From positions 8,664,992-8,728,991 of the forward strand of contig NC_134441.1 of the NCBI RefSeq assembly GCF_030867145.1: a stretch of DNA of 64,000 nucleotides. The letters run 5' to 3'. Below, in pieces: positions 24,701 to 36,283 of this stretch (its first letter is position 1; every line of letters starts with the position of its first letter). The notes under the pieces are model-generated. The model was not told the DNA's origin, ran no database searches, and saw only the letters and a program-made list of their open reading frames with translations. This stretch comes from Opisthocomus hoazin (Eukaryota; Chordata; Aves; Opisthocomiformes; Opisthocomidae). The translations under genes were made by a program, and so were the position numbers.

Positions 24701-27700
24701 AGCAAAGTAAATTCCTGCAGCTGGAGAGACAGAGCTGCGCTCCCAGAAGAAAAAGCAAGGCTCACCTCAGCTCTGCGATACTTTCTCTGTGTTCCCCAGG
24801 TTCTCTCACCTGTGCTTAGGAGCCACGGTTTCACCACTCTGCTGAGTTTGGTTAGGATATGTTTCAGAGGGTGAAACCCAGGCCTGAAGAAGCTTCTTCT
24901 TGCCAGAATTTCCTGCTTTATCTGCGGAGCCCTCGGCTGTTGGCTTTTTCGGAGACTCTGCTCTAAGACTCGGGGTGTCACAAGGGAGAGAATGAGAGGA
25001 AGAGTAGGGCTGGGAAGGACTGGACAGGGAGGAAGAGGAAACAGAAGGCTCAGAGAAGTCACACTCCTCAACACCTGCACCTATTTTCAGTTCTTGTTTC
25101 TCAAAACGACTACTCCACTCTCTGGAATGAGACGTCATGCCTAAGCCTGAGTCAGCTACCTGCTTACTGAGACTGTGAACACCCACTCTGGCAGGCAGCA
25201 CGGGTGGTTTGCCCGGCTCACAGGCACCAGGAGCACTTCCTCCTCCTCCTCCTGGAGCAGCCGGGGTTGCCTGGGCTGCGGCAGAGCTCTCAGAGTGCTC
25301 TTTCAGCTCTCCGTGCAGAGGCATTAAATCCAGGGACTGCTTTGGAGTCTCTGAAACGTTTCCACCACCTGCAGCAACACCCCGGTTCTCCTGAGAGTCA
25401 CCCAGCAGCTCGTCGTCGGAGCCTCCCTCCGGGATAACGGGAAGGCTGGCCAGTTTCGAACCACGGTCTCCACTCATGGGAACAGCAGACTTTAGATTTG
25501 TAAGACAGTCAAATAGATCGTCATCACCTTCATGTTTCAAATGCCAATTATTGATGTCATCCCTGAGCGTCACTGGTGAAGTGACAGTCTCTAACGAGAC
25601 ACTTTGGGGGAGGGACCCACGAGCATCTGAGGCTTTATCATCAGCTAATGGGAGCCCCGGCGCAGACTGGACACCATCCCCTGAAGAAGGCACAGCACCA
25701 CTTAACTCGTCAGCCTGAGGAAGCGTTAAGGACCGCCGTGGTGCTGGCTCTGGAGCGACCAGCCCCTCACCGCCAGCCCCCCCTGCCCCGGCTTCCCCAG
25801 GGGACAGCGTGCCAGCTCCCGCGGCTGGCTTGGCAGATCCCGCTTGAGCAAATGAGTTTTTATCCAGAGGAGTTGCTTGGGGCGCACGTTCTCGTCTGTT
25901 TACACCAAGGATCTCCCGCTTCTCGTGGGGCTCCCTCTCAGGGGAAGGAGGCTGTTCAGCACTGACCCCTGCCACGGGGCTACGACTACACTTTGAGAGA
26001 GACTCAAAGCATTTGCTGGGCTTTGTGCAGGGCTCAGCGTTTACAGCGCTCACTCCCACACCACCCCGCACAGGGGTCTCGCCGTTTCGGATGGGACCTG
26101 CGCTGTCACTGGGGAGTTCTGACGATGGGTAGCACCCTGCTTCCAGATCCTGAGCAAACCCTGCTCGCTCTCCTGCCGCATCTGAACCCACCAGTAACAC
26201 TCCAGTGAAACCAGAGTGCTGCTTTTCACGTTCCTGCCCACCCAAATCCTCATCACCCGATGTGACACCCTCCGATCCGTCACGGAGGAAGGACACAGGT
26301 TTCGTGCTGCCTAGCTCGCTTCTTTTCAAAGAAGCCTCAGCCTGAAGCTGGGGAGAATCGCACCGCTTCTTTGGAGCCAGAGCAGGGCTGTCAGCAAGGG
26401 TGCCGAGAGGCTTCGAGACAGCTTTGACGTTACTCGTTACAGCCACGTCTGAAGAGCTCCCTGAAGCATCAGGACCAGAGCATTTCAGCTCAGCAGAGCG
26501 TTCTGCTGAGGAACGGTCTTCATCACAAGGAAGGCCGAAAGGGGAAGAACCAGCAGCAGCTTTGACACCCGGTGCATCTGCTTCCCACCCAAGCCTGGAT
26601 ACAAAGGGATTATTGTCATTAAAATGGCAATCAGAGGGGAGAGAAGGTGCAGGTGGGTGAGGGAGACCCTGGGAAGCCTGTGTACCAGAGCTTTCAGGAC
26701 CGTGGCCCCACGAGCTCTGCCCCGACTCAGGAACAAAAGGATTACGACCACTACCAGAGACCTGCCCAGGAAGAGGCACTTTGGGAACGGAGGCTGCAGG
26801 ATGATGGGACGAGGGGAGATGGGCAACGCCTTCGGGATTCAGGGCTGCGGATGCCCTGCCCCAGTCAGAAATAAAGGGGTTCTTGCCACTCAAAAGCCCT
26901 GCAGCAAAGGGAGGAGGAGAAGTGACAGATGCAGGAGAACTAGTAATGTTTTCAGAGTCTGGCACTTTGACTTTCTGTCCCATTTTAGAAATAAAAGGAT
27001 TATTGTCACTGCTGATACGGTGTGCAGAAAGAAAAGCAGGAAGGGAATCAGGTGCAAAAGTAGGAAGCGTGGCCTTGGTTTCCTCCTCTGAAGACACGCC
27101 CAGTCTGCAAAAAGGGACAAAAAACTCGCATGTCACTTGCAGATGCAACCCGAGGCAGGAACAGACAAGCTTTAGCACCAGACTCCATCAACTCCTAGCA
27201 CTGGAGGTGAATTATACTTGCAGGAGACCTCAGAGCCTATCTGATAGGCTTTATGTACTTCAACGTGCCTTTACATGAGAACACTTCTGCTCTAGGGTTT
27301 GCACAGGTTACTGCCCCGGCTGCTTTTAAGCGCTACCTCAGCTTCTGCACCCAAGCCATTTTATTAGTACGCAAGACGCTTCATACGCACGATGTTTAAA
27401 GATGAGAAGCCCTGAAAATAAGGAGTTAGAGACAGACACAACACATAGCCCTATTAGTAGGACACACCCATATATATATATATAAATACACACACACAGA
27501 TGGGGTTTTTTTTATACACACACACACATATATATATATATATGAAGGACAAAGGAGCAGAATTTCCGAAAAAGCCTTGTGTATAACTTCACACAAATGT
27601 CCCTCATGTTGCTGTGATAATGCCAGAAGCAGCAAGGCTCCAGGATGAACTCTTTCGAAGGCCACAAGCCAAATATGGAAGAGAGGAGCAGAGATGTTAG

Positions 27701-30700
27701 AAATGGTATTTCAGCCCCTGGGTACGTCCAAGCCCCACAGCTCAGAAGAATGTTAGTTCTTTCAGCAAGAAAAATCACCCCTAGAGTACCCGCAGATGCC
27801 TGTGCTCAGAGACCCACTATTTCGGCATCACTTACAAGGAACACCCCTGTATCGACCTCTCTTTCATCCCGAGAGAGAACTCGGAATGATTCTTTGTTAC
27901 GAGGGCCCAGCGGCCAGCCCAAAGCCACGCGGCTCTGCGAAGCGCTGCTCTGTGGCAGGAAGCAGCCGCGCCACAGCCTGCCACCGCCGCTGCGCATCGC
28001 TATTTGTGTCACCCTCCGTGACTGACCTGGGCTTGACAGCTTTGGTCTTTGCCGGCGCTGCAGCTTTTTCAGGTTTCCGTTCTTCCTCAAAAGGGTTGAG
28101 CGGCTGCTGATTTGCAAAGACGTCTTCTGCGCGGTGACTGTCTTCCGAAGGATTCCCTCTGCTTGAATCTGCTGGAAGCTCACGGTGTTCGGCCTCTTGT
28201 TTGCTCTTCTCTTCTGGAATTCTGTTTTCCTCCTCCTGCAGGGTCCTGTCAGAAACATTCTCGGCACTGCTGGTCTTCACCGCTTCCTTCTTCCCCGTGA
28301 CCAGAGAGAGTACGGCAGACTTTTTGTGGTCCGCTTTTTTGGTCTCTTTAACAACCTCGACACTCGGAGGAGCGCTGGTTTCCAGGTATTCTTCACTGCA
28401 AAGCAATTTGTACGACGGCAAAGTCATAGATTTAAAGGTCTCCAAGGATGCAGACCCAGAGAAAGCATGGCTAGGAGACGTTCTGCCCGTCTCCTCAGGG
28501 CCTTTAGCAGGCCTGGAGGACAGGTTCTCTTCTGAAGCAAAGAGCTGCTTCCTCCTGAAGTTGTGAGGAGAGGGGGAAGAGGCAGGAGTGTTGTCTTTCG
28601 TCGTGCTCTCTTCCATATAAACGTGACTGCCATTGATGCACAGACTAGACTTGGACACAGGATCGTTTTTGGATTTAAGGCCACTGAACAAAGAGAGCCC
28701 TTCTTTCTTGGTGTGGCCAGCGGTTACTTGGTTTAGCTGCCTGCTGTCCAAAGTTGCTGTTTTACGAGATTTCAATACAGGAGGAGGAGAGGACTTCTCT
28801 TCCAGGACATTTCCAAAGGCTTCTGGAAAAGACAAACAGGGAGAAATTCAAGATGCAAGAACATCCTTTCCTCTGTCCCTGGCTACTGACAACCTCCGTG
28901 CTTCACAGTCATCAGCAGATCGCAGCAACAGAAACAGGGCAGGCGTGGCTACACCAGCCACGGCCAAATGTGCCGGGTCCCCCACCGCCGCCAGCCCCCG
29001 GCACACCAGGGCGCACGCGCCGTCCACACAGATCACTCGGCGTGAAGCTGCACCGCCAGCTCGCGCGGACATCGCTCGCGCAGCCCCACAGTTCTGATGC
29101 CATCCCAAGGCAAGCTTAGCCGTGAGTGCCTGATGTCCTACACGCGTGACCACGTGGGTACCCTCTTTCTATGGATTCCTTCAGTAAGAAGAATTTAACG
29201 AGCAGTGTAAAAAGCGTGAGCAGTGCAAGCAAACCTTTAGAGCGAGGCCTTGTGCCAACCAGTGCCAACACTCACTTTCTGAGGTCGGAGAGATCTCAAA
29301 CTCGTCATCGTCGTCGTCCCATTGCGACTGGAAGTCGCTGGGCCGGAGCCGAACCCTCCCGGTGACAGGCGACTGCGTCGGTAGGACTGACATGGACTGG
29401 GAGAGAGAAGTCTTCTGCAGGCCAGGTTTAGAAAACAGGGCTTTGAACTTTGATTTCTTCTTTTCCTTCTCAACCGACTCATCCTCGCTGTCAGCGGGGG
29501 AGTGAGTCGTGCTGGGAATGATCGCCGACGCCGTGTCGGAAAGGCCACTGCTCCTCTTCCCCTTGAGCTTGTCTTTGAGCTTGCCAAAGGGAGAGCGAGA
29601 CTTGTCTTTCATGGACAGATCAAACATACTGGCTGTCATGTTGCTCCTCATAAACTGGATATCCACTTCGATCTCCCCTCTCTCCTTTTCTTTCTTCCCT
29701 GGTTTGGAGCGAAGCTTGTACCACCTGCAGAAACAAGGAGGTCTCTTTTACAGACACGTTCTTGAGAGGCACAGCTAATTTAGAACAACAGAGGCTGTTC
29801 ACGTTTTAAAAACCAAATAAGCCTACAGTGTAGGGAAAAAAAAAAAGAGAAAAGACTTTAATCTTACAACTACGTGCCAAGGAAAACATGTCTTATCGTA
29901 AATAAGAAGTAATTTTTAAAATTTGTTTTAAAACACAGACCAGGAAAGGTTAAAAAAGAAAGAAGGTAAAAAAAGAAACACAACATGGAATTCCTGTGTT
30001 TCAGCTCAGCCACTCTCTTCTGTGCTTTTATCTGGCTTCCTGAAAGAAACGCGCCGAGACTAGGACTTTGAAGTGGGTGCGAAAGCAGCAGCCTCAGAGA
30101 GCTGAAACTGCTACCAGAAAGCTTGCACACGGGCCCCACGCCCTCATACCTTTCATTCCAGCTTCTTTTCAGTCGCTGCCTTAATGCCTCGTAAGCACAG
30201 GAACCCCTAATCAACACAGCCAGAGCCGAGCCAAGCCTCGCAGAGCGCCTGCGGATTTCCACTCCCCTCCACCAGCTCGTGACTGGAGCGCAACAGCAAG
30301 GACACGCGTTCCCCACAGACCCTGATCCCCCCTCCAAGGCAGCTCCAGAACATTAAGCGTACCCCGTGCGCGCGCAGGGCATCCTGCCCCGCAGAGCACC
30401 ACCTGCACGGCGCCGTCTCACGTGCCCGGTCAGCGCTCAGTGACATTCAGACCACACGCGGGACGGCAAACAACCTTATCAGCACCGCGCACCACCGCCT
30501 TGGGTCTGCTGCTGCAGCCGCAGGCTTCCCGGCTCCACAGAACCGACAGGAAAAGCCGCCTGGAAAACGCCGGCTCCTTGCTCCTCAACAGCCGGTGCGG
30601 GAAAGCACGGGCAGCGAACGGAGCACGCCGACCTGCCTCTCCAGCAAACCCACTCTTCGTTCCTCCAAAGGTGCACGGGAAGCAACGAAATAAGACTGGG

Positions 30701-33220
30701 AAAAGGCAATCTGCTTCAGAGAACGTTCAGAACTAACGAGCATTAGCTGAAGGAGATGAACTCAGAAATCTGCTACAGAGGAACACATCAGAGGGAAACG
30801 AACGCTCGAGCGCCAGGCTCCAGTCCGACGTTCAGACCCAGGCTCCAGCCACCCGCCGCAGGGACACGGTGTCACACGGAGCTGCCGGCTTCTGCCAGGT
30901 CCCCGAAGCGAGGGAAGCAGGAATCCTCTGCCTTTAACGCAAGCCAGCGCTGGGCACTTTTGTTCTCAACCGCGCGATTTCTAGGAGCGTCCTGCGTTGG
31001 TACAGAGCCACAACAACTCGCTCTGCGCGCCCTCTGCCCCGGGGGAGAGCAGGCCCTGTTCCAGCGGCGCCCAAAACACAGACTCTGTGCTCAGCGAAGG
31101 GCAGCTTCGCGCCGAAACACGGCCATCGCTTCGAGAAGCACGCTGCTATGCCCACCTCGGAGCGGCTGAGAGCTAAGAACACACTGACGACCTCCCCCCC
31201 GAAACTACGCAACACAAAATCTCAGCGACCTCATTTAATAAGTTAGTGTGCACCTGTCAATCAACACGCATTTATTTCCCAAATAAAACCAGCTCTACAG
31301 GCATGCGGCAGCCAAGCGATGACAAAAGGAACAGGCTTCAAACAGAAAATCGAGGGCTGGGGGGACGCTAACTGGAACCATCAGCAGCTTTCCCAGAAGT
31401 TGGGGTTTTTTCACCCCCTCTATTTTCCCCTGGCCCAGACACAAAGAAACCAGCCCGGGAGGACTCGCCTCGCAGGGCTGACTCCCTGAACTCTGCTGAC
31501 CGAAGGCACTTTATGCTCCGCAGCGTAAACACATCGGCGCCTGACACAGCCTTGATGGCAGCCGGGTTATAATTACGGCTTCCCCAGCGGCGAGGGCTTT
31601 GTCGAGAAGCGCGCCGCAGACCTCGGCTCTGGCCAAGGCGGTGTTGGTGCCCGGCTCTGCCCAGGTGAGCGAGCAGAGGAAGGTGACTCACTGGCCACCC
31701 CAAGGCACATTACAGAGCTGCTGACTCCCAGTAAAACCCTCCCAGTACCCACCCCTGGGATTTCGGCACACGGTCCCAGCGTTCAGAGGAGCAAGTATGA
31801 CCCAGAGCTGGCGCGAAGGCAGAGCCTCCCAGCTCGGGGTCCTGCCGACAGCGGCGCAGCCAGCCGGCGTAACACCGAATTATCTGCTCCTCCACACGCT
31901 TGGGCTCTGCTGAGTAGTCATTAAGAAAAATGCACAAGCCGCTGGCTGGAGCCCGCGCTCGCTCTCCACCGGGAGACGGCGGTTGGCACACCGGGGTTTC
32001 TCGGGTCGATCTGGCCGGCCCCAGCGCACGCTGTTCGCGCTCACGGATAAAGGTGTAAAAATCAACCCCCCCACAAGGCAGGGCCGAAGAGCACCGGCCG
32101 CACTGCCCCAGGTGCCAGGGCCCCCGGCCCCTTCCAGGGGTCTGGCACCCCCCAGCCATGGGGGGCCAACCCACATCGGGGGGACCCTGCCCCAGGGGAT
32201 CACCCCGTGGGCCCTGGCACGGCTTCAGGGGACCCCGTGGGGCACAGGGATGCCCCCCCCCCCAGATCCTCACACCGCCGGGGGGCACAGGGATGCCCCC
32301 CCCAGATCGTCACAACCCCGGGGGCACAGGGAATCCCCCCCACAAGATCCCCCCCCCCAGATCCCCAAGGGACACAGGGGTTTTCATGGGGCACAGGGAC
32401 ATCCCACGGGGAACTGGGGTCCCCACACCCCCCAGGGGGCACAGGGCTCCCCCTCCCCCCCAATCCCCACACTCCCGGGGGGCACAGGGCTCACTCCATC
32501 CCTCTCCCCGGCCCTGACGGGACCCGGAGCCCCCCGTCACAGCCCCGATCCTCCCGAGCCCCCCTTCACGGCCCTGATCCCCCCGAACACCCCCCCCCGC
32601 CCCGGTCCCCCCGAGTCCCCCCCTCACAGCCCCAGTCCCCCAGAGCCTCCCCTCACAGCCCCGATCCCCCCGAGGCGCCCCCCCGCCCCGGTCCCCCCGA
32701 GCACCCCTCACAGCCCCGGTCCCCCCCAGCCCCCCTCACGGCCCCGATCCCCCAGAGCCCCCCGCCCCGGTCCCCCCGAGCCTGCCCTCACAGCCCCGAT
32801 TCCCCCGAGGCCCCCTCACAGCCCCGAGCCCCCCAAACCCCCCCCGCCCCGGTCCCCCCGAGCCCCCCCCCGGCCCCACCTGCTGTGCCTCCGGCCGCCG
32901 GCGGCCCGCAGAGCGGCCAGGTCGACCTCGGCGCGGCCCAGGAACTTGTCGAGGCCGACGAGGGCGCGGTGCAGCACGGTGAGGCGCAGGGCGGCGGGCC
33001 GCGGCGGCAGCTCGAAGGTGGCCTCCTCCCGCCACACCGGCTGCCCCTGGCACCGCTCCGCCACCGACGTGGAGAACTTGTCGCGGCCCAGCGCCATCAC
33101 GGCGTACGCGTCGCTGCCGCCGCCGCCCGCCGCCGCCTTGGCCCGCAGCCCCCGCGCCCGCAGCACCGTCACCTGCACGTGGGTGGGCACCCAGCCCGCC
33201 GCCGGGCCCGCGCCCGACAT
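21714..33220 (-). CDS. RAB11FIP1: RAB11FIP1, Rab11 family-interacting protein 1 (RCP)
   Basis: Class I Rab11 effector that links Rab11/Rab25 recycling endosomes to membranes and cargo. Six coding exons on -: 32880-33220, 29276-29724, 28027-28822, 24810-27104, 23622-23727, 21714-21932. They are all in phase and total 4206 nt (1401 aa). An N-terminal C2 domain (about residues 14-110) starts [17 protein letters not shown]. Next come the class I segment with MTASMFDLSMKDKSR, then low-complexity Ser/Pro regions with NPF motifs. The C-terminal coiled coil and Rab-binding domain include LTHDELIQLVL and YIDNLLVRVME, ending NKKAGKM. The 2295-nt fourth exon is frame-neutral, so skipping it gives a 636-aa form close in size to human RCP (649 aa). 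Confidence 0.96.
24810..27104 (-). other. RAB11FIP1: Long frame-neutral RAB11FIP1 cassette exon with four NPF motifs
   Basis: Single 2295-nt exon (765 codons' length) with identical splice phase at both ends, so inclusion or skipping keeps the frame. Mammals are known to make RAB11FIP1 isoforms with and without the corresponding long exon. Near its 5' end it encodes four NPF tripeptides in repeat-like contexts: DNNPFIS, GKNPFIS, GRNPFVP and DNNPFVS. These are potential EH-domain (EHD-type) ligands. A fifth NPF (PLNPFEE) lies at the end of the preceding exon. The protein is otherwise Ser/Pro/Glu-rich and probably disordered. Confidence 0.85.
27466..27546 (+). repeat. Mirrored (TA)n/(CA)n microsatellite
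   Basis: (TA)n then (CA)n, a short T-rich spacer, then (CA)n then (TA)n. It lies in the RAB11FIP1 intron between its third and fourth coding exons. Confidence 0.9.
32225..32500 (+). repeat. C-rich minisatellite of ~45-55-bp units in RAB11FIP1 intron 1
   Basis: Recurrent GGGGGGCACAGGGATGCCCCCC followed by CAGATCCTCACA-like sequence, five to six degenerate copies. It joins directly to a second C-rich array. Confidence 0.75.
32520..32875 (+). repeat. C-rich minisatellite (CCCCGATCCCCCCGAGCC type)
   Basis: Degenerate ~25-32-bp units of CAGCCCC(G/A)(G/A)TCCCCC(C)GAGCCCCCCTCA, running up to the splice donor of RAB11FIP1 exon 1 (32879-32878). The long open frames on both strands here are repeat artefacts. 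Confidence 0.85.
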
Positions 33221-33380
33221 GGCGGCGGGGGGCGAGCGGGGCCGAGCGGGACGGAGCGGGGCCGAGCGGGGCGGCGGGAGCGGTGTGAGCGGCCCGGGGG
33301 CGCCCGCCCCGCCCGGCGGCCACGCCCCTCTCGCGAGAGCACGGGGCGAGGCGGGGCCCGTGGTGGGCGGGGCCCGGGTC
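33221..33380 (-). promoter_or_regulatory. RAB11FIP1: RAB11FIP1 CpG-island promoter with TCTCGCGAGA element
   Basis: CpG-dense, TATA-less region upstream of the RAB11FIP1 start. A perfect TCTCGCGAGA palindrome at 33329-33338 is the known CGCG core-promoter element of many TATA-less vertebrate genes. Repeated GAGCGGGGCC units lie between it and the start codon. Confidence 0.65.
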
Positions 33381-34025
33381 GGACAGGTGCGTGCAGGTGC
33401 GTACAGGTGTATATTCAGGTGTGCGCATGTGTGTACAGGGGTGTGCAGGGGCGTACGGCACGTACAGGTGTGCCCAGGGGTGCACATACAGGTGTGCACA
33501 TGTGTGTGCAGGGGTGTACTTACAGGTGTGTCCATGTGCAGGTGTGTACAGGTGTATATACAGGTGTGTGCATGTGTGTACAGGTGTGTACAGAGGTGTG
33601 TACAGGGGTGCATACAGGTGTGCACATGTGTGTGCAGGTGTATACTTACAGGTGTGTGCATATACAGGTGTGTACAGGTGTATATACAAGTATGTGCATG
33701 TGTGTACAGGTGTGTACAGGGGTGTACACATGTGTACAGGGGTGTACTTACAGGTGTGTGCAAGTACAGGTGTGTGCATATGTGTACAGGGGTGTATGGC
33801 ACGTACAGGTATGCCCAGGGGTGCACATATAGGTGTGCACATGTACAGGTGTGTACAGGGGTGAGCATGTATGTACAGGTGTACATACAGGTGTGTGCAT
33901 GTACAGGTGTATGTACAGTGGTGTGCAGGGTGTATGTACGGGCGTGTACAGGTGTGCAGGGCTGTGTGGCACACACATGTGTATGTACAGGTGTGTGTAT
34001 GTACAGGTGTGTGCAGGTGTGCGGG
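33380..34025 (+). repeat. Minisatellite of GTGTACAGGTGTGT-type units
   Basis: About 640 bp of interspersed GTACAGGTGTGTGCATGT and GTACAGGGGTGTAC units, with larger blocks such as GTACGGCACGTACAGGTGTGCCCAGGGGTGCACATACAGG recurring near 33450 and 33800. It fills most of the gap between the RAB11FIP1 promoter and the PRLHR-like gene. Alternating purine-pyrimidine sequence makes Z-DNA possible. Confidence 0.95.
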
Positions 34026-34219
34026 GAGCAGAGCCAAGCCCCCCGATGCAGGGCGGGAGGGAAGGGTGCTGCAAACCCCCGCGCAGGCAGGAGGACCCCG
34101 TTTGCCTCCGGTCGCACGGGCAGGATGGGCATCCCCGACCCCTCGGCAGCGGGGGAAGCTCTGCCGTGAGCAGGACTAAGCCCGCGGCAGGGGAGGGTCC
34201 GGGGAGCGGGACCCCAGGC

Positions 34220-36283
34220 TCAGAGCACGCCGCCGGCAGCCCCGCAGCTCCTGGAAGGGACGACCTTCCTCTTGCAGGCGAACATCTTGCGGAGCTCCCC
34301 GCGGAAGCGGTCGTGCAGCCAGGCGTAGAGGAAGGGGTTGCAGCAGGAGGAGCTCATGGCGAAGCAGTGGCAGAGCAGCTGGAGGAGCAGGAAGTAGCGC
34401 TTGTCGATGAGGCTGATGTCGACGTCCCGGATGATGTTGAAGACGTGGATGGGGAGCCAGCAGACGCCGAAGGCCGCCACCACCAGCACGATGAGGCGGA
34501 AGATCTTCCTCTTCCTCAGGCGGTCGAACTCGGCTTGGCTCTGCGTGGGGTGGCCGGGCACCACGCGGTTCCGCAGCTTCACCGAGATGCAGATGTAGGA
34601 GAGGGAGACGGCGGAGAGGGGCAGGATGTAGGTGACGATCAGGGTGCCGTAGGCGTAGGCCAGGCGCTGCGTCTCCTCCTCCATCCAGAACTCCTCGCAG
34701 ATGGCGAAGCCCTCCTGCCGAAACTCCACGTGGTAGGTGTGGGCGACGGCGGGGGCCACCAGCCCGCAGGAGAGCAGCCAGATGCCCCCCACCACCGAGA
34801 TGCAGCTGGTGACCGAGATGCGCTTCTTCAGGGGGTGCACGGTGGCGTAGTACCTGCGGGGAGAGAATCGGGGCAGCCCAAGCCCCAGAGCATCCCCGGG
34901 GCAGCCCAGGACCCCCCCGGCAGCCCAGGACCCCCCCGGCAGCCCAGGACGAGCTGGGGCCACGGAATGCAGAGCCTGGCCAGCTCCGGGTTTGGGCTAA
35001 AATAGTCCGTTTGTAGTAAATCCCAATAATATTTTATGAAGGTGCTGAGAACAGCATAACTTGGGGGCTGCCTCTTCAGCAGAAGCAGCAAATCACTTTT
35101 GCTCAAAAAAATGAAAAAAAGGGGGGGGGGGGGCTTTGTTTAAGAGCAAAAGAAGAACGCCAGCACTCCCGGGGACACCTCCAGCCCCCGGCGAGGGAGC
35201 ACGGCTCTGCCAGCAGTCCAGGCTTGCTCCGCCATTCCGATCAAACCTTTTATTCTTTCTTTTTTTTGCCCTTCCCATCCTGCCCTGCCCTGCTCTCCCC
35301 CCGCGGCCGAGGCAAACCAGGGCGAGAGGCACGAGAGGCACTCCCAGCACTGCCGTCGGTGCTCCCAGCATCGCACCCGTCCCCGCGGGCTCTGGAGCAT
35401 CTTTTACGAGAGGTCTCCCTGGAAACACGGTTTTTATAAACCACCCCCCCACCCCCGCCCGGGAGACACCAGTGCTCCTCGCCCAGGGGCGCGAACACGC
35501 TGTGACCTGGGGGCAGATTCATCCAGCGAAGCGTGAGGAGCCCGGCGCGAAGCCCAGCAAGCCCCGTGTGCGAGGGCCGCGCCTGCCGCGGGCACAGCCC
35601 CGGCCGCGGGCGGACGGGATGTCGGCAGAGATGGCTTCACACGGGCGGGCACGGAACCGCACACCACCGCTCCCCGACGCACCCCAGCAGCCGGCCGAAC
35701 ACCCCCACCCGAGGCCGAGCCCCGATGCTGAAGAAAAGGCTGCAGAGAGACTGCAAAGATCCCCCGGGCTTTTCCTTTCCCAATTTTGAGTGTTTGGCAC
35801 GCAACACCCCGAGCCGAGCGAAGCAGCGGCCGCGGGGGGACAGACCCGGACCCCCCCAGCCACCCGCCCCACCAGCGCTTACCTGTCAACCGCGATGGCC
35901 GTGAGCGTGAAGACGGAGACGTAGACCGTCATGGGCTGCATCAGGAAGACAAAATAGCACAGAAACTTCCCGAAAACCCAGCCCCGGGGGTTGAAGGCGT
36001 AGGCCAGCGTGAAGGGCACGCACGTGGCGCACATCAGCATGTCGGAGAACGCCAGGTTCCCGATGAAGAAGTTGGTGACGTTGTGCATCTTCTTGGTCTT
36101 GCAGATGACGTAGAGGAGCAGGTAGTTGCCGAAGATGCCGACAAGGACGACCAGGGCATAGCAGGGGATGATGAGGGGTTTGAAGGACTGGATGAGCTGC
36201 ACCCCGGTGAACTGCGCGCTGGCGTTGGAGGGGCCCTGCAGGGCGAGCTCGTAGACGCTGGCGTTGGCCCCGTCCCCCTCCAT
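34220..36283 (-). CDS. Prolactin-releasing-peptide-receptor-like GPCR (PRLHR family)
   Basis: Class A peptide receptor. Two coding exons on -, 35883-36283 and 34220-34853, in phase, giving 1035 nt and 344 residues. The 1029-bp intron splits the Arg of the DRY motif (residues 133-135). Residues shared with mammalian PRLHR (GPR10) include [59 protein letters not shown]-type sequence, CWLPIHVFN and NPF(L/I)YAWLHD. Sequons at Asn7 and Asn20. The family binds RFamide peptides (PrRP or C-RFamide) and couples to Gq/Gi. Birds carry more than one PRLHR-type receptor. I cannot tell which paralogue this is, so no symbol is given. Confidence 0.9.
34898..34950 (+). repeat. 20-bp repeat, about 2.5 copies, in PRLHR-like intron
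   Basis: Unit GCAGCCCAGGACCCCCCCGG repeated head to tail just upstream (gene sense) of the exon 2 splice acceptor. Confidence 0.9.
35102..35133 (+). repeat. Poly-A / poly-G homopolymer tract
   Basis: An A-rich run interrupted by TG, followed by about 13 Gs. In gene sense (-) it reads C-run then T-run, in the PRLHR-like intron. Confidence 0.9.

Noticed and set aside
31983-34169. Open frames of 400-730 codons, both strands
   Set aside because: They cross the C-rich and GTACAGGTGTG minisatellites and RAB11FIP1 exon 1 in wrong frames; only the C2-domain exon in its own frame is real.
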